64,000 nucleotides of DNA. Origin: DATARH01 sp036268425 (GTDB taxonomy: Bacteria > Pseudomonadota > Alphaproteobacteria > ATCC43930 > CGMCC-115725). Every line of letters begins with the position of its first letter. Position 1 is the stretch's first letter. The translations under genes were made by a program, and so were the position numbers. The notes below the pieces were generated by a model. The model did no database searches, was not told the origin of the DNA, and saw only the letters and a list, made by a program, of their open reading frames with translations. The stretch is from positions 138,397-202,396 of the forward strand of contig DATAUE010000069.1 in the NCBI GenBank assembly GCA_036268425.1, given 5' to 3'. This document shows positions 34,287 through 43,515 of this stretch, one piece after another.

Positions 34287-37200
34287 TTAGTTACCGCGTG
34301 TCAGCGACAACAGCGTGGCGTAGACATCAATCGTCACGGTGTAATCGAAAGCACCGAACACGATGTATGACACGGCACTGATGTATGAGGTTCTCGCCTG
34401 TGAGTAGTAGGAGACAAAATTGACTCCGTCAGTGCTCCAAAGGAAGTTGATGTTTGTTCCGTCATCGCGAATGCGCACCCACATTGGCGCGTGCATCGGG
34501 AACATGAATCCAGTTGGTGACGACGAACCGTAGTTGTTCAGGGCAGAGTACGTGGTGATACTCAATCCCCAACCCGGTGTTGACGACACTGTGGAATAGT
34601 TGAACTGATGCCCAATCGTCTTGGTGCCATCGGAAAAACCGAATGTCAGACCACCATAGTGACCGCTACCAGTTGGCGGGATGATCGGCGTTGTTGCCGT
34701 CACCAAGGCCGTGTACGAGTACGGCGTTGCCGGCGGCGTCATGCTCACCAACGCAAGATCGGGGTTCGCCTGTGCCGGCTTAAAAACGGTCAAACCGACT
34801 GCGTTGTTCGTGACTGTCGAGCCGGCCGGCTGGTTTAGCCAGGACAGGAGTCCAGTGTTCGCCTGCGTCGGCGTCGTGCTGAGCACTTGGCTGTAAAGGC
34901 CGGACGGCACATTGAAGGCGCCATATGGCGCGAAGCTGGACGGGATCGCGCCGAGGAAAGCGCCAGTGCCGAAATTGGCCGTGACGTTATCGGCCGAACT
35001 GCCTTGAATAACCGCGTAAGGGTAGAGCGGCACGGATATGCCGGTCAGGGTGAAACCACCCGTACCCGTCGCCGGGTCGGCACCACCTGTGCCATTCCAG
35101 TTGCCGCCATCGGTGATATTCTTGAACCACACCTTGACCGATGCCGGATTTGTCGCGTCAACCGCACAACCGACAACCTTACCGACAACAGCGCCCAACG
35201 ATATGGTGTGTGCGTTGTTGAACCAGATGTTGCCGTTGGTGACCTGCACCGCGACGCAATGCACGGTACCACCACCATCGTTGCGGGCCGCAGATGCGTC
35301 CGCTAAACCGAAGGCCGATGCCGTACCGCCGGCATTCGGGAGCATTTCAAAGTACAGCTTGCCGGTTGTGGCGCTGCGATTACCGCGCACGCCCGATGCG
35401 ACAGTCTGGCTTTGACCTGAAACCGTGAGGTAGCCGCTGCTGAGTGCGAGTCCTGTGTCTCTATCGGTGGTGGACCACGTTGTGTAACCGGCCGCGCTGC
35501 TGACATTGCTGTTCACCCACGCGGTGCCATTCCAGACCAGCGATTGACCTACGGTTGGGGTTGGTGCGGTGACATCAGTAAGGTTGTCGAGAGTGACCGG
35601 AACATCTGCGGTTGACGCGACAAGATCGGGAGCCGCCAACATGGTGCCAGTCGCGGCACCACCAATCATGTTGGTGTAGAAGATGATATTCGCGAATGCG
35701 GCGCCGCTGCCGAGGAATGACGCCGAAAACACATTGGTGTCATAAAAGTAGGGGTGTTCGCCGTCATAGCTCAAGCCGATGGAATAGTTCGTTCCGTCAT
35801 TGAGCAAGTGCAGCCATGTCGGGTTGTTGATTAGGCCGTCCGTCGTGATCGGGCCACCCGAACTGTTCGGGTTGTTATACCGCATGTAGCGGACACCAAT
35901 GTTGCCCACTTCCAAGCCGAGAATCTTGCCGGACACCGGGTCCTGCCAACCAATACCGGCAATGCGGAAATTGGTAAAGAAACCGGACATCGCGATAAGG
36001 AAGCGAAGGTGATACGGTGTTGCCGGTGCAGCACGTAGCAAGCCAATGATGTTGTCACCACCGGCCGAAGGCGAGTTGATCGAAATACCGGCCGGGGTAT
36101 CAACAGCGGTTGCCGTGCCCTGGTTCAACCAACTTGTGAATCCGGTATTGGCTTGAGTTGGGATGACTGCGGTTAGTGAGCCATAGAGGCCACCACGTTG
36201 CAGCACGACATCGGTATTGCCGGCGCCGCTACCGGAGCCGGGGATGTAGAACATAAAGCCGGCGGTATCGTGCGCCGCGTTCAGCGTGGCAATAACGGTC
36301 GCGTGACCTGTAGCACCGTTGACATGGAAACCCTTGATACGGCGCGGCGTGTTGTTCGGCGTTGTACTTGTGACATTGGCATCGATGCCAGTGGCGCCGG
36401 TCAACGGATAATCGTAGTTGGACGCCTGAACCGAGAATGCACCAACGATCAACCCCGCTGGCGAGTTGTATGAGTTCAGCGTCGGGGTGACGGAAGCGCT
36501 TTCCTGAAAACTGCCAACGATGGCGATCGGGCCGGCGACTCCGGCAAGCTCCCAAATGAGGGTTGATTGACCGCCGGCCGATGTGCCGAACGGAGTCTGC
36601 GTCGTGCTTTCGCCCGTACCGGCAACCCGGAACGCGGCAAGAATGCCGTCCGTCGCGCTGCCATTCGTAACGATGATGGCGGTCCAGCCGGCAGATACGC
36701 CGACGCCATTGGACCAGTGCGTGCCGACTGCCAGCAGCACGTTGCCGGCTGCCGGCGTGCCGGACAGCGTGACCGCTGCGGACGTTCCGACAACACCGCC
36801 GGCTTGCACAACCGTGGGGGGTGTTCCACCGCCGCCACCACCGCCGGATACGGCAGTCCATGAGGGATTGGCGCCCGCACCGCCAGTCGTCAGAACGTTG
36901 CCGCTTGTACCGGGAGCTAGGACCGTCCAGCCGGTCGCGCTGCGAAAGGCGATGTTGCCTTGCGTGGCGCCGAGCGCGTTATCGAGGTCGAGCGAATGGG
37001 TAAGGTGGTTGGCGGCTGCCGTGCAAAACACGGTGTGCGTGCCTGCCGACAAGCTGATCTTGCTGCCGCTGTTGGTAGAGGCATAAACCGACGTGCGGCT
37101 GAGCGTGTCAGGCGAGCCGGCGGTTACCGTTCCGGTGCCGACTTCCCAGCCGGTACCGTTGGCGTCGAGTAGGCAATAGTCACACGTGTTCGTGGTACCA

Positions 37201-37310
37201 ATGCCGGAGACAAACGACTGATATTGTAAGGTTGGGCCACCAAGAGAAAGGTCACTTGTTCCGGTTGTTGTGGTCGTCTCTTTGACGCGGTCTGCTACTA
37301 TGAATGCCAA
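34287..37310 (-). CDS. Large tail/receptor-binding protein with SPRY-like domain and duplicated module
   Basis: 1007 aa. N-terminal about 130 residues resemble phage fibre attachment regions (DRVKETTTTTGTSDLSLGG...GTGTVTAGSPDTLSRTSVYAS). Two related modules begin with PTQANTGFTSWLNQ (near 383) and PTQANTGLLSWLNQ (near 813), each about 190 aa and lectin/LamG-like. Between them, about 630-790, lies a SPRY/B30.2-like segment (TTGKLYFEMLP, FGLADAS, GCAVDATNPASVKVWFKN). Start is TTG at 37310; no better start is near. Likely a host-binding or decorating protein. Confidence 0.72.
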   Translation of the reverse strand: MAFIVADRVKETTTTTGTSDLSLGGPTLQYQSFVSGIGTTNTCDYCLLDANGTGWEVGTGTVTAGSPDTLSRTSVYASTNSGSKISLSAGTHTVFCTAAANHLTHSLDLDNALGATQGNIAFRSATGWTVLAPGTSGNVLTTGGAGANPSWTAVSGGGGGGGTPPTVVQAGGVVGTSAAVTLSGTPAAGNVLLAVGTHWSNGVGVSAGWTAIIVTNGSATDGILAAFRVAGTGESTTQTPFGTSAGGQSTLIWELAGVAGPIAIVGSFQESASVTPTLNSYNSPAGLIVGAFSVQASNYDYPLTGATGIDANVTSTTPNNTPRRIKGFHVNGATGHATVIATLNAAHDTAGFMFYIPGSGSGAGNTDVVLQRGGLYGSLTAVIPTQANTGFTSWLNQGTATAVDTPAGISINSPSAGGDNIIGLLRAAPATPYHLRFLIAMSGFFTNFRIAGIGWQDPVSGKILGLEVGNIGVRYMRYNNPNSSGGPITTDGLINNPTWLHLLNDGTNYSIGLSYDGEHPYFYDTNVFSASFLGSGAAFANIIFYTNMIGGAATGTMLAAPDLVASTADVPVTLDNLTDVTAPTPTVGQSLVWNGTAWVNSNVSSAAGYTTWSTTDRDTGLALSSGYLTVSGQSQTVASGVRGNRSATTGKLYFEMLPNAGGTASAFGLADASAARNDGGGTVHCVAVQVTNGNIWFNNAHTISLGAVVGKVVGCAVDATNPASVKVWFKNITDGGNWNGTGGADPATGTGGFTLTGISVPLYPYAVIQGSSADNVTANFGTGAFLGAIPSSFAPYGAFNVPSGLYSQVLSTTPTQANTGLLSWLNQPAGSTVTNNAVGLTVFKPAQANPDLALVSMTPPATPYSYTALVTATTPIIPPTGSGHYGGLTFGFSDGTKTIGHQFNYSTVSSTPGWGLSITTYSALNNYGSSSPTGFMFPMHAPMWVRIRDDGTNINFLWSTDGVNFVSYYSQARTSYISAVSYIVFGAFDYTVTIDVYATLLSLTRGN

Positions 37311-37331
37311 TTTACATCAGCGCCTCTTTCG

Positions 37332-38846
37332 TTATGTTGCGACCTTGGGGCCAGCTTGTAGTGCGTTCGCGGCTGCCAAGGTCCAATCCGCACCACCCGG
37401 TTGCACCGGGAAATACGAGTCTTTCCAACCATAGGCAGTACCAGCGGTCAGACCGGAGTTGGACCCTGCCGAGTCACTGGCACCGGACTTAATGCGTAGG
37501 TCTACTGTTCGCGGCCCGGTATCAGACCGCTTGAAGTTACCTTTTGCCGCGACCGAATAAATGAATGCTTGCGACGGTGCGAGCGGCGGGAAGTTGTACC
37601 AATCTTGTTGTCCCGGTGTGCTCGACGTGATGACGCTGTAATCACCACCATTCGGGTTAAGGCTCACTGCCTCCCAATTGGTAGGCGCCGAGACGCAGTT
37701 ACCCCAAACCATGTAGTTTGGCAGACCGCCTGTCATGGCCGGCGCCGTGCCGGGCAAGCCGGATGCGTAGGTGCGAGCCACAACAAAGCTGAACGCCTGA
37801 ATATCATTCAGGAAGAGGAAAGAGCCGGTATCGGTGAGGAAACCAAGCCAATACGGAGTACCGGCGACAAGGCTTTGCGGCGTAAGGAGATCGCTTGTGA
37901 CCGTGACACCGGAGGTCGTGCCTACTTGCTCAACGCCACCTGACATCAGTGTGCCCGGCACACCGGACGCATCGGCATAGATGGCGCCTTTATATTTGGC
38001 GGCGCCATTGGTCTGATTGCTCACAGTGCTAACGGACGTGATGGTCTGATTGACCTTACTGACGAACTTGCGCAGCCATAGCGTTGCGCCGGGGCCGTCT
38101 GTCGAAATGGTGGTCGATGTATTGGTGCCGAGCATCGTCGCGGTCGCGGCCCACTGCGTCTGTGCGTCGGCATTCGGGAACCGCGTCTCGATACGCGGGT
38201 TGACCAACAACGGTGCGTTGTTGTGGGTGCCGGTCGTATCGAACAAATACAGGTCGTCATAGGCCACAACGTTTAGGCCGGTTCGCCCGGTGTCGTTGCC
38301 AAGCATGAACACGTTGGCGTAGGAATTCGCGTTGGTGATCGTGCTATGGGTGCCGGTCATGATGGGCAGCCCATCAAGCCAAAACTCGTACGACGCTGAC
38401 GTGCCAAAGCCGATTTGAAATTCGAGGTAATGGCTGGTGTTTTGTGAAATTGAGGTCGCGCTTGCTTGGATTTGGGTACCGTTATACCCACCCTGGAAAA
38501 AGCCAATGGTACCGTTTGCCCACAACTGTACTGAGCATTGCGTGGTGGTGATGTCCATGAACTTGAACATCGGGGCATAATCCGCACCGGCTGAGAGCCA
38601 TGAGAAACGAAGGCCACCTATCAAAGTTGTGAAATTGCCGGGCAGAGTCTTTGTTACCCAACCCTCGGTACCGCCCTGGTTGTGAATCGCATATCCGGTG
38701 CGGGATAGGCCGGGAATGACAATCCATGAGTTTTGACCATAGGAGGTCCATTCACCTTGCACCATTAAGGTGGCAAGGTCGGGCCGGCTTTGATTGCTTA
38801 CCTGTGGGCCGTACTTGTCGAATCCATCGTAGAAAATTTCTGCCAA
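37332..38846 (-). CDS. Tail fibre/appendage protein with concanavalin-like fold
   Basis: 504 aa from TTG 38846 (codes LAEIFYDGFDKYG), 13 bp after the preceding stop. The first about 210 residues look like a LamG/concanavalin-type beta sandwich (DGFDKYGPQ, SGYAIHNQGG-like strands, HYLEFQIGFGTSASYEFWLDG, VAYDDLYLFDTTG). The middle repeats beta-rich segments (RKFVSKVNQTITSVSTVSN). Such domains bind glycans. The open frame extends 17 codons upstream into the previous gene. Part of the run of appendage genes downstream of the hub protein. Confidence 0.68.
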   Translation of the reverse strand: MAEIFYDGFDKYGPQVSNQSRPDLATLMVQGEWTSYGQNSWIVIPGLSRTGYAIHNQGGTEGWVTKTLPGNFTTLIGGLRFSWLSAGADYAPMFKFMDITTTQCSVQLWANGTIGFFQGGYNGTQIQASATSISQNTSHYLEFQIGFGTSASYEFWLDGLPIMTGTHSTITNANSYANVFMLGNDTGRTGLNVVAYDDLYLFDTTGTHNNAPLLVNPRIETRFPNADAQTQWAATATMLGTNTSTTISTDGPGATLWLRKFVSKVNQTITSVSTVSNQTNGAAKYKGAIYADASGVPGTLMSGGVEQVGTTSGVTVTSDLLTPQSLVAGTPYWLGFLTDTGSFLFLNDIQAFSFVVARTYASGLPGTAPAMTGGLPNYMVWGNCVSAPTNWEAVSLNPNGGDYSVITSSTPGQQDWYNFPPLAPSQAFIYSVAAKGNFKRSDTGPRTVDLRIKSGASDSAGSNSGLTAGTAYGWKDSYFPVQPGGADWTLAAANALQAGPKVAT

Positions 38847-38859
38847 ACCATTCCGCGCC

Positions 38860-39381
38860 TCACAAGCTCGCCGTGTATGACACCTGAATGGTGTCAAAGA
38901 TCGCGACTACTCTATCGCCGGAAGTGAACAATCCCGCCGAGTACAAGAATCCAGTTGTTGCGCCCGGTGTGCTTGTAGACCCTATGGTGATAAAGCCTCC
39001 CTTAACCGTTCCGGCGCCGGAAAACGAAAACAGCAATCCAATAGTCAATGCTTTGGTGCCTGCGCTGGCAGCGCTCCATGTGCAAATCTTTCTATTGCCG
39101 GTATAGGTCGGCGTATTGCCGGTTGTGTTGGCTTCTTTCCAGCCGTTGCTACCGTTGATCTGTGCGGCGGTGTCAGTCGCGGCCAATGCGCTAAACGACG
39201 TGCTTGAGATCAAACCCATGTGGGTGACACCACCCGCACCCATCGCGAGGTATGTATCGAGGGCGTAGTTCTTTCCCTGCGTGGTGACGAGATTGTCTAT
39301 GACATCGCGCCATTTCTCTTTACCGTCCGGGCCGTAACAAACAACGTCATACCGCCCGTGCGCTTGCAACAAATCCTGCAC
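38860..39381 (-). CDS. Phage tail-associated protein (unknown family)
   Basis: 173 aa, GTG start at 39381 with AGAGG upstream. Opens MQDLLQAHGRYDVVCYGPDGKEKWRDVIDNLVTTQGKNYALD, a pattern often found in tail proteins of temperate phages of alphaproteobacteria, then beta-rich sequence with a GTKALTIGLLFSFSGAGTVKGGFITIGS segment. Gap of 13 bp to the next gene. Probably a tail-tip or fibre-base component. Confidence 0.62.
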   Translation of the reverse strand: MQDLLQAHGRYDVVCYGPDGKEKWRDVIDNLVTTQGKNYALDTYLAMGAGGVTHMGLISSTSFSALAATDTAAQINGSNGWKEANTTGNTPTYTGNRKICTWSAASAGTKALTIGLLFSFSGAGTVKGGFITIGSTSTPGATTGFLYSAGLFTSGDRVVAIFDTIQVSYTASL

Positions 39382-39413
39382 CTACATGCGCGCCTCTTAA
39401 ACTGTTGTGGTAT

Positions 39414-41486
39414 TTAGCGGTAGGTCGAGGCGGCAGCTTCTACCTCGACTCCCTGTATGTGCTGCCACACCGCTGCCGCCGGGATCGTGATGCGACCGCG
39501 CATGAACCGCGCGTCTACCCGGATAGGACATCCGCCATAGGCATTCATCGCTACCGGGTCGCTGTAGACCACCGCATCCTCAAGACGGTTGCGGCTGCCG
39601 ACGCTCACGGACGGTACGCCACCATCAACGATCGGCCGGGCCAACGTCGCGCGGGATCGCTTGCCCTCGGTAGGCTGGCCTTCCAACGTCTCTATCGTCG
39701 CGGCAAGGTTGGGGCCGGCGAAGGTTGACACCTGCCAGTCGGCATCAAAGGCTAGGAGGTACGGCTTGCCGCCCTGCCAGAACGGGGAGTCGAGTTCCGG
39801 GGTTAAGGTGTCAAGGGTGCCGAACTGGTCTAGCTGGTCCAGGCTGTACCCGGTGCTCAAACCCTGCCCCAGCCATGAAATGTTGATCCGGGCCATAGAC
39901 CAACGGTTAAGCTGCCAATTGTAGACAAGTAGCCGGTTGGGGATGCCGCCCGACTCCGGGCCGCAATATGCCCACATAATGAGCCGGCCGGTCGGATCAG
40001 CACTACCTTGCGTTAGGTACAGGTAATCAATATCGACTCCATCGTCGGGGTCGCTAAAAAACCATTTCGCGATCTTGTTCGCAGAAATGAAAGATGGTGT
40101 ATTTCCGTCGAATGCTACAAATCCTGACGAGCCGCAATAGTAGCAGATTCCATTATTAACAACTACTGAGCGCGGCACCCTACAACCAACCGCACCTTGT
40201 GCAATCTGAAAGTCAAAGATGGCAGGACTACCGACATAGCGGCCGGTATAAACGCCATCATCTAGCAGGATCACAAGGTCGGCAGCTTGAAGATTTGAAG
40301 CGATACCTCGGATATGTCCAAGGTCAGACCGCAAGTCTTGTGCGTCGGATTGTACTTGTGCCGCCTCGGTTGATCCCAGGTCAGGCCAGTACGCGGCGTC
40401 ACCAATGGCAGACCAATGCACCCGCTGCGGATAGTTGATGCCGTCTGATGGTTCGGTGACGTTCGCCAACATGAGGAAGTTGCGAACGGTGCAGACGTAC
40501 TTGCCGAATGGCGCCCGGTACCTGTTCAGCGGAGAGAACTGGCGATCCGTGTCAATGTTCATGCATTGCGGAGGATCGTCGCCATTGGTCGCGATGATCG
40601 CGTTGCCGAAGGCCGTCATTGACCACGGATTGTAAGACGTGGCCGTGTAGGAGATCGCCGAGCTTGTCGTTGCCGTGGTGGTCAGATTGAACGTGACGCC
40701 ATCGCCAGTGCCGCCCGCGACCGTGACCGGGTTGTTAGGCTGGTCTGTGTAGTCGCCAGGGCGGGAGACGTGCGCTGTCAGCACTTGGCCGGTTGTGGCG
40801 TCTGTCAGCCATGTGAGATTGAACTGAGCGCCTGTGCCGGCGCCTCCGGTCACTGCCGCCGGGTTTGTCGGCTTGACGCTGTAATCGCCCTGCCGCGACA
40901 GATGGCATGTGACGATCGCGCCGCCGCCACCTACCGTATCGACCGTGACCTGTGCGGCCGTCGTGAACGTGCCGCCGACAAGGGTCAGGATGTTGCCCGG
41001 TGCGTACCCGGTGCCATCGGCCGCGAATGCCGCCGTCTCGACGTGGTAGAGGGCCGGGCCTACGCTATCGATCGTGATTTGCGAGGTCGTGAAACTGGTA
41101 GGCCAAACGACGGTCACAATGTCGCCCGGCGCATAGCCGTGGCCGTGATTGACGGTCGCGAGCGCGGTCACGCTGTAATGGGTGTTGACGCCGGAAACGT
41201 CTACAAAGCCGGAATCACCCGTCTTGAACTGGTACAGCTTTGACTTGGTGCCGGTGATAATGTGCTCATTACCGTTGGCATTAAGGAAGCTGTAGAGGCC
41301 GAACGGTTCGTCTGGCAGCGCTGGAATAGGGTTGACGCTGCGATTGCCGGTAAAGGCAGTGAGCGACGGCAGCGGACCATAGGATTGCGGTGTGAGCGGC
41401 ACGACATTGCGTGCCACGGTCATGCCGGGGTTGTTGAATGACGGTAAATCGGGAGTCCACTCTCCAAGTGGCAATGTTGCGGGCAT
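39414..41486 (-). CDS. Tail hub / needle-base protein (P22 gp10-like position)
   Basis: 690 aa, MPATLPLGEWTPDLPSFNNPGMTVARNVVP. The N- and C-terminal parts form a beta-propeller-like hub with WSAIGDAAYWP, FGKYVCTVRNFLMLANV and IMWAYCGPESGGIPNRLLVYN, as in gp10/tail-hub proteins of podoviruses. Inserted at about 95-260 are two or more GxGYxPGDIxTxVGG repeats, apparently an added decoration. Starts within the stop of the adaptor gene (41486). Connects the adaptor ring to the fibres. Confidence 0.7.
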   Translation of the reverse strand: MPATLPLGEWTPDLPSFNNPGMTVARNVVPLTPQSYGPLPSLTAFTGNRSVNPIPALPDEPFGLYSFLNANGNEHIITGTKSKLYQFKTGDSGFVDVSGVNTHYSVTALATVNHGHGYAPGDIVTVVWPTSFTTSQITIDSVGPALYHVETAAFAADGTGYAPGNILTLVGGTFTTAAQVTVDTVGGGGAIVTCHLSRQGDYSVKPTNPAAVTGGAGTGAQFNLTWLTDATTGQVLTAHVSRPGDYTDQPNNPVTVAGGTGDGVTFNLTTTATTSSAISYTATSYNPWSMTAFGNAIIATNGDDPPQCMNIDTDRQFSPLNRYRAPFGKYVCTVRNFLMLANVTEPSDGINYPQRVHWSAIGDAAYWPDLGSTEAAQVQSDAQDLRSDLGHIRGIASNLQAADLVILLDDGVYTGRYVGSPAIFDFQIAQGAVGCRVPRSVVVNNGICYYCGSSGFVAFDGNTPSFISANKIAKWFFSDPDDGVDIDYLYLTQGSADPTGRLIMWAYCGPESGGIPNRLLVYNWQLNRWSMARINISWLGQGLSTGYSLDQLDQFGTLDTLTPELDSPFWQGGKPYLLAFDADWQVSTFAGPNLAATIETLEGQPTEGKRSRATLARPIVDGGVPSVSVGSRNRLEDAVVYSDPVAMNAYGGCPIRVDARFMRGRITIPAAAVWQHIQGVEVEAAASTYR

Positions 41487-42127
41487 TATGGGTTGCCCGT
41501 GTCAGTGCGCATCGTGAGCGCGGCGCCACCAAGACGATAACGCTGATCTTGTATCTTGATTCCGGCATATGCAGCTTCACGACGCTGCACGAACAACTGG
41601 AATCGTTGTACTGAGTTGTCCGCACCAAGGAATAGCTCGGCTTCCGCGAGACTTCCCCACAAGTAGGCGTCTGGAAACTGCGCCAAGAGCCAATTTGAGG
41701 CGTTGTCATCGGATAGAGCGGGGATCGCCTGCCAATACTCGACGCGGATCGTGTAAACACCACCCGGTGTTGGTCCAAACCGAACATTTGACCCTTCAAT
41801 GGTGTAGTTGAACGGTTGTGCGGCGTTATTCCATATCCATGTGTCGTCGAGTTGTGTCGGCGGCAGGTAATCGAGCACAACAAGCGGCTTTGCAGTCGCG
41901 ATTGATAGCTCACGCGGCGCCAAAAAGTCGTCTGGCAACGCGTACGTGTCCGTACCGTTAACCGTCGTGATGTTATAGCTGATTTCTTGGTAGTGAGTGC
42001 GTAGCTGACGCGATGCATCCGCCTCGAACAAGGCAATGAGATCGCCTGTCGGGATTAGTGGATCGCCAGGACGGCCGAGCCACGAACAAATCGAGTCTTT
42101 GAGGTCGGAATATGATGATAGGCCCAT
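41486..42127 (-). CDS. Head-tail adaptor protein (SU10-type)
   Basis: 213 aa. Begins with a short helical domain (YSDLKDSICSWLGRPGDPLIPTGDLIALFEADASRQL) and has the family signature SNWLLAQFPDAYLWGSLAEAELFLG around residues 150-170. This matches adaptor proteins that extend the portal in SU10- and P22-like phages. Overlaps the next gene by one base. The start codon has TAAATA 6 nt upstream and no Shine-Dalgarno site. Confidence 0.8.
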   Translation of the reverse strand: MGLSSYSDLKDSICSWLGRPGDPLIPTGDLIALFEADASRQLRTHYQEISYNITTVNGTDTYALPDDFLAPRELSIATAKPLVVLDYLPPTQLDDTWIWNNAAQPFNYTIEGSNVRFGPTPGGVYTIRVEYWQAIPALSDDNASNWLLAQFPDAYLWGSLAEAELFLGADNSVQRFQLFVQRREAAYAGIKIQDQRYRLGGAALTMRTDTGNP

Positions 42128-42155
42128 ACACGATATTTACTCGCGGGGCCTACCT

Positions 42156-42485
42156 TCACATTATCATGTGGTTGACGCGCAAATAGCGCCACTCATTCGA
42201 GTTGAGCAACCGCTTGACGGCCGGCATGTGGTTTTTGTTGTAGATGTCCACGCCGTACTTGGTCAGCCACAAATAAATGATGTCAATCGGGATATGGGCC
42301 ATATGCACCATGTCACGATCTTTGTCCGTGTAGCCATTGGTGCCGTCATTCTGCCGTTTCTTGTTCGACTCGATGATAGACGACACGTCCGCAGTGCGGT
42401 GTATGTATGCCTTATCTTCGGTTTCGTCGTACTCAAAGGTCTCGACGGCGCCCGTTTCCGGGTCGGTAAGGAAATGCCTTTTCAT
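42156..42485 (-). CDS. Small phage protein between capsid and adaptor genes, unknown
   Basis: 109 aa from ATG 42485 (MKRHFLTDPETGAVETFEYDETEDKAYIHRTADVSSII). Charged, soluble, ends NSNEWRYLRVNHMIM. No family recognised, but a small gene at this place is usual in SU10-like phages and is sometimes a head-closure or decoration protein. A strong terminator hairpin lies between it and the major capsid gene upstream, so its expression may be lower. Confidence 0.65.
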   Translation of the reverse strand: MKRHFLTDPETGAVETFEYDETEDKAYIHRTADVSSIIESNKKRQNDGTNGYTDKDRDMVHMAHIPIDIIYLWLTKYGVDIYNKNHMPAVKRLLNSNEWRYLRVNHMIM

Positions 42486-42501
42486 GGTTGTGTGAAAGCG
42501 A

Positions 42502-42530
42502 AAACCCCCGGCTTTTAACACCGGGGGTTT
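42502..42530. terminator. Strong intrinsic terminator after the major capsid gene
   Basis: Perfect 10-bp stem (AAACCCCCGG at 42502-42511 with CCGGGGGTTT at 42521-42530) and a 9-nt loop, with U-runs available on both strands. On the - strand it ends capsid transcription 8 bp after the stop codon. Confidence 0.85.
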
Positions 42531-42537
42531 AAGTCGC

Positions 42538-43488
42538 TTAGGTCAGGTCAGCGATGACACCCGAAGATGCCTCGTTGCGTGCCTCAAGCGTGTACTCGGC
42601 GATCAGCATCTTTTTCTCGGCGTCGCCAGTCTTGGCAAGGTCTGCCATCTGAATCGGCCGGTACCAAGCCAGCGCCCAATAGTCGCTGTTCAGTACGAAG
42701 ATTTCACGCGCCCGCATGAAGCGGTCGGGTACAATCTTCACTTCACCAAAGTCGCCGGAATACAGGTTCACACCCGCAACGATCTTTTCAGCCGTCGCTT
42801 CCATGAACCGGGTCGCGTTACCCGTGAACGCCGAGACAGTGCCCTTCTGACCGGGAGGGGTCAGCATGATGTCCGGCTGTTCGCCCGATGCCGTGAAAAT
42901 GCCCGCGAGGACAGTCTTCAGCATGGCCTCGGTAACCGCCCGCTGCGTGCCATCAGTCGGCAAATCCGTACCGTCGCCGGTTGGGTTTGTGCCGGACGTG
43001 CCGCGCGACGAACTGGTTTTGATCCACGCGGACACACCCGCGAGAGTCGGCGCCGTGCCGGACGCTGCCGCTACAGCCGCTTGGCGATTCAGGCAGATGC
43101 CCTCAATGTCGCGGCGAAGCTCGCGGCCACGCTTTGCCACCTGATAGGCCATTTCCGACTTGCGGCCGGCCTTTAGGGCGACTTCCTCAGTACCCGAGAT
43201 AATCAGCGTCTTACGGCTGATCTGTGTCCGGTTACCCAGGCGTGCGGTTGGCGTGGTCTGCTGGTACGAAGTGATGTCATCACCCTGTACCTGTGCATTG
43301 GTGACATCGAATGCGGCGAGCGCATCGGTCTGCCATTCGTGCAGAGTGTTTGTTGCCTTCGCCTTCGCGATCGACGTGACAAACGGGGTTTCTGTTGGCG
43401 AGACGTTCCAAATTACGTCTGTAAGGTCTTCACGCAGACCCTTTGCGTCATAGCTCATGAAAGTGTTAGTGATTGCGTTACCGGCCAT
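42538..43488 (-). CDS. Major capsid protein (SU10 MHP / DUF5309 family)
   Basis: 316 aa, MAGNAITNTFMSYDAKGLREDLTDVIWNVSPTETPFVTSIAKA. The family landmarks are present: LHEWQTDAL, the E-loop segment with VQGDDITSYQQTTPTARLGN, QISRKTLIISGTEE, a helix GRELRRDIEGICLN, and C-terminal EIFVLNSDYWALAWYRP...YTLEARNEASSGVI. HK97-fold shell protein. A shortened paralogue lies 5.3 kb upstream in the operon. Shine-Dalgarno AGAGG precedes the start. Followed directly by a strong terminator. Confidence 0.92.
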   Translation of the reverse strand: MAGNAITNTFMSYDAKGLREDLTDVIWNVSPTETPFVTSIAKAKATNTLHEWQTDALAAFDVTNAQVQGDDITSYQQTTPTARLGNRTQISRKTLIISGTEEVALKAGRKSEMAYQVAKRGRELRRDIEGICLNRQAAVAAASGTAPTLAGVSAWIKTSSSRGTSGTNPTGDGTDLPTDGTQRAVTEAMLKTVLAGIFTASGEQPDIMLTPPGQKGTVSAFTGNATRFMEATAEKIVAGVNLYSGDFGEVKIVPDRFMRAREIFVLNSDYWALAWYRPIQMADLAKTGDAEKKMLIAEYTLEARNEASSGVIADLT

Positions 43489-43515
43489 CTATGGCATCTG
43501 TACCTCTTGTCAAAA

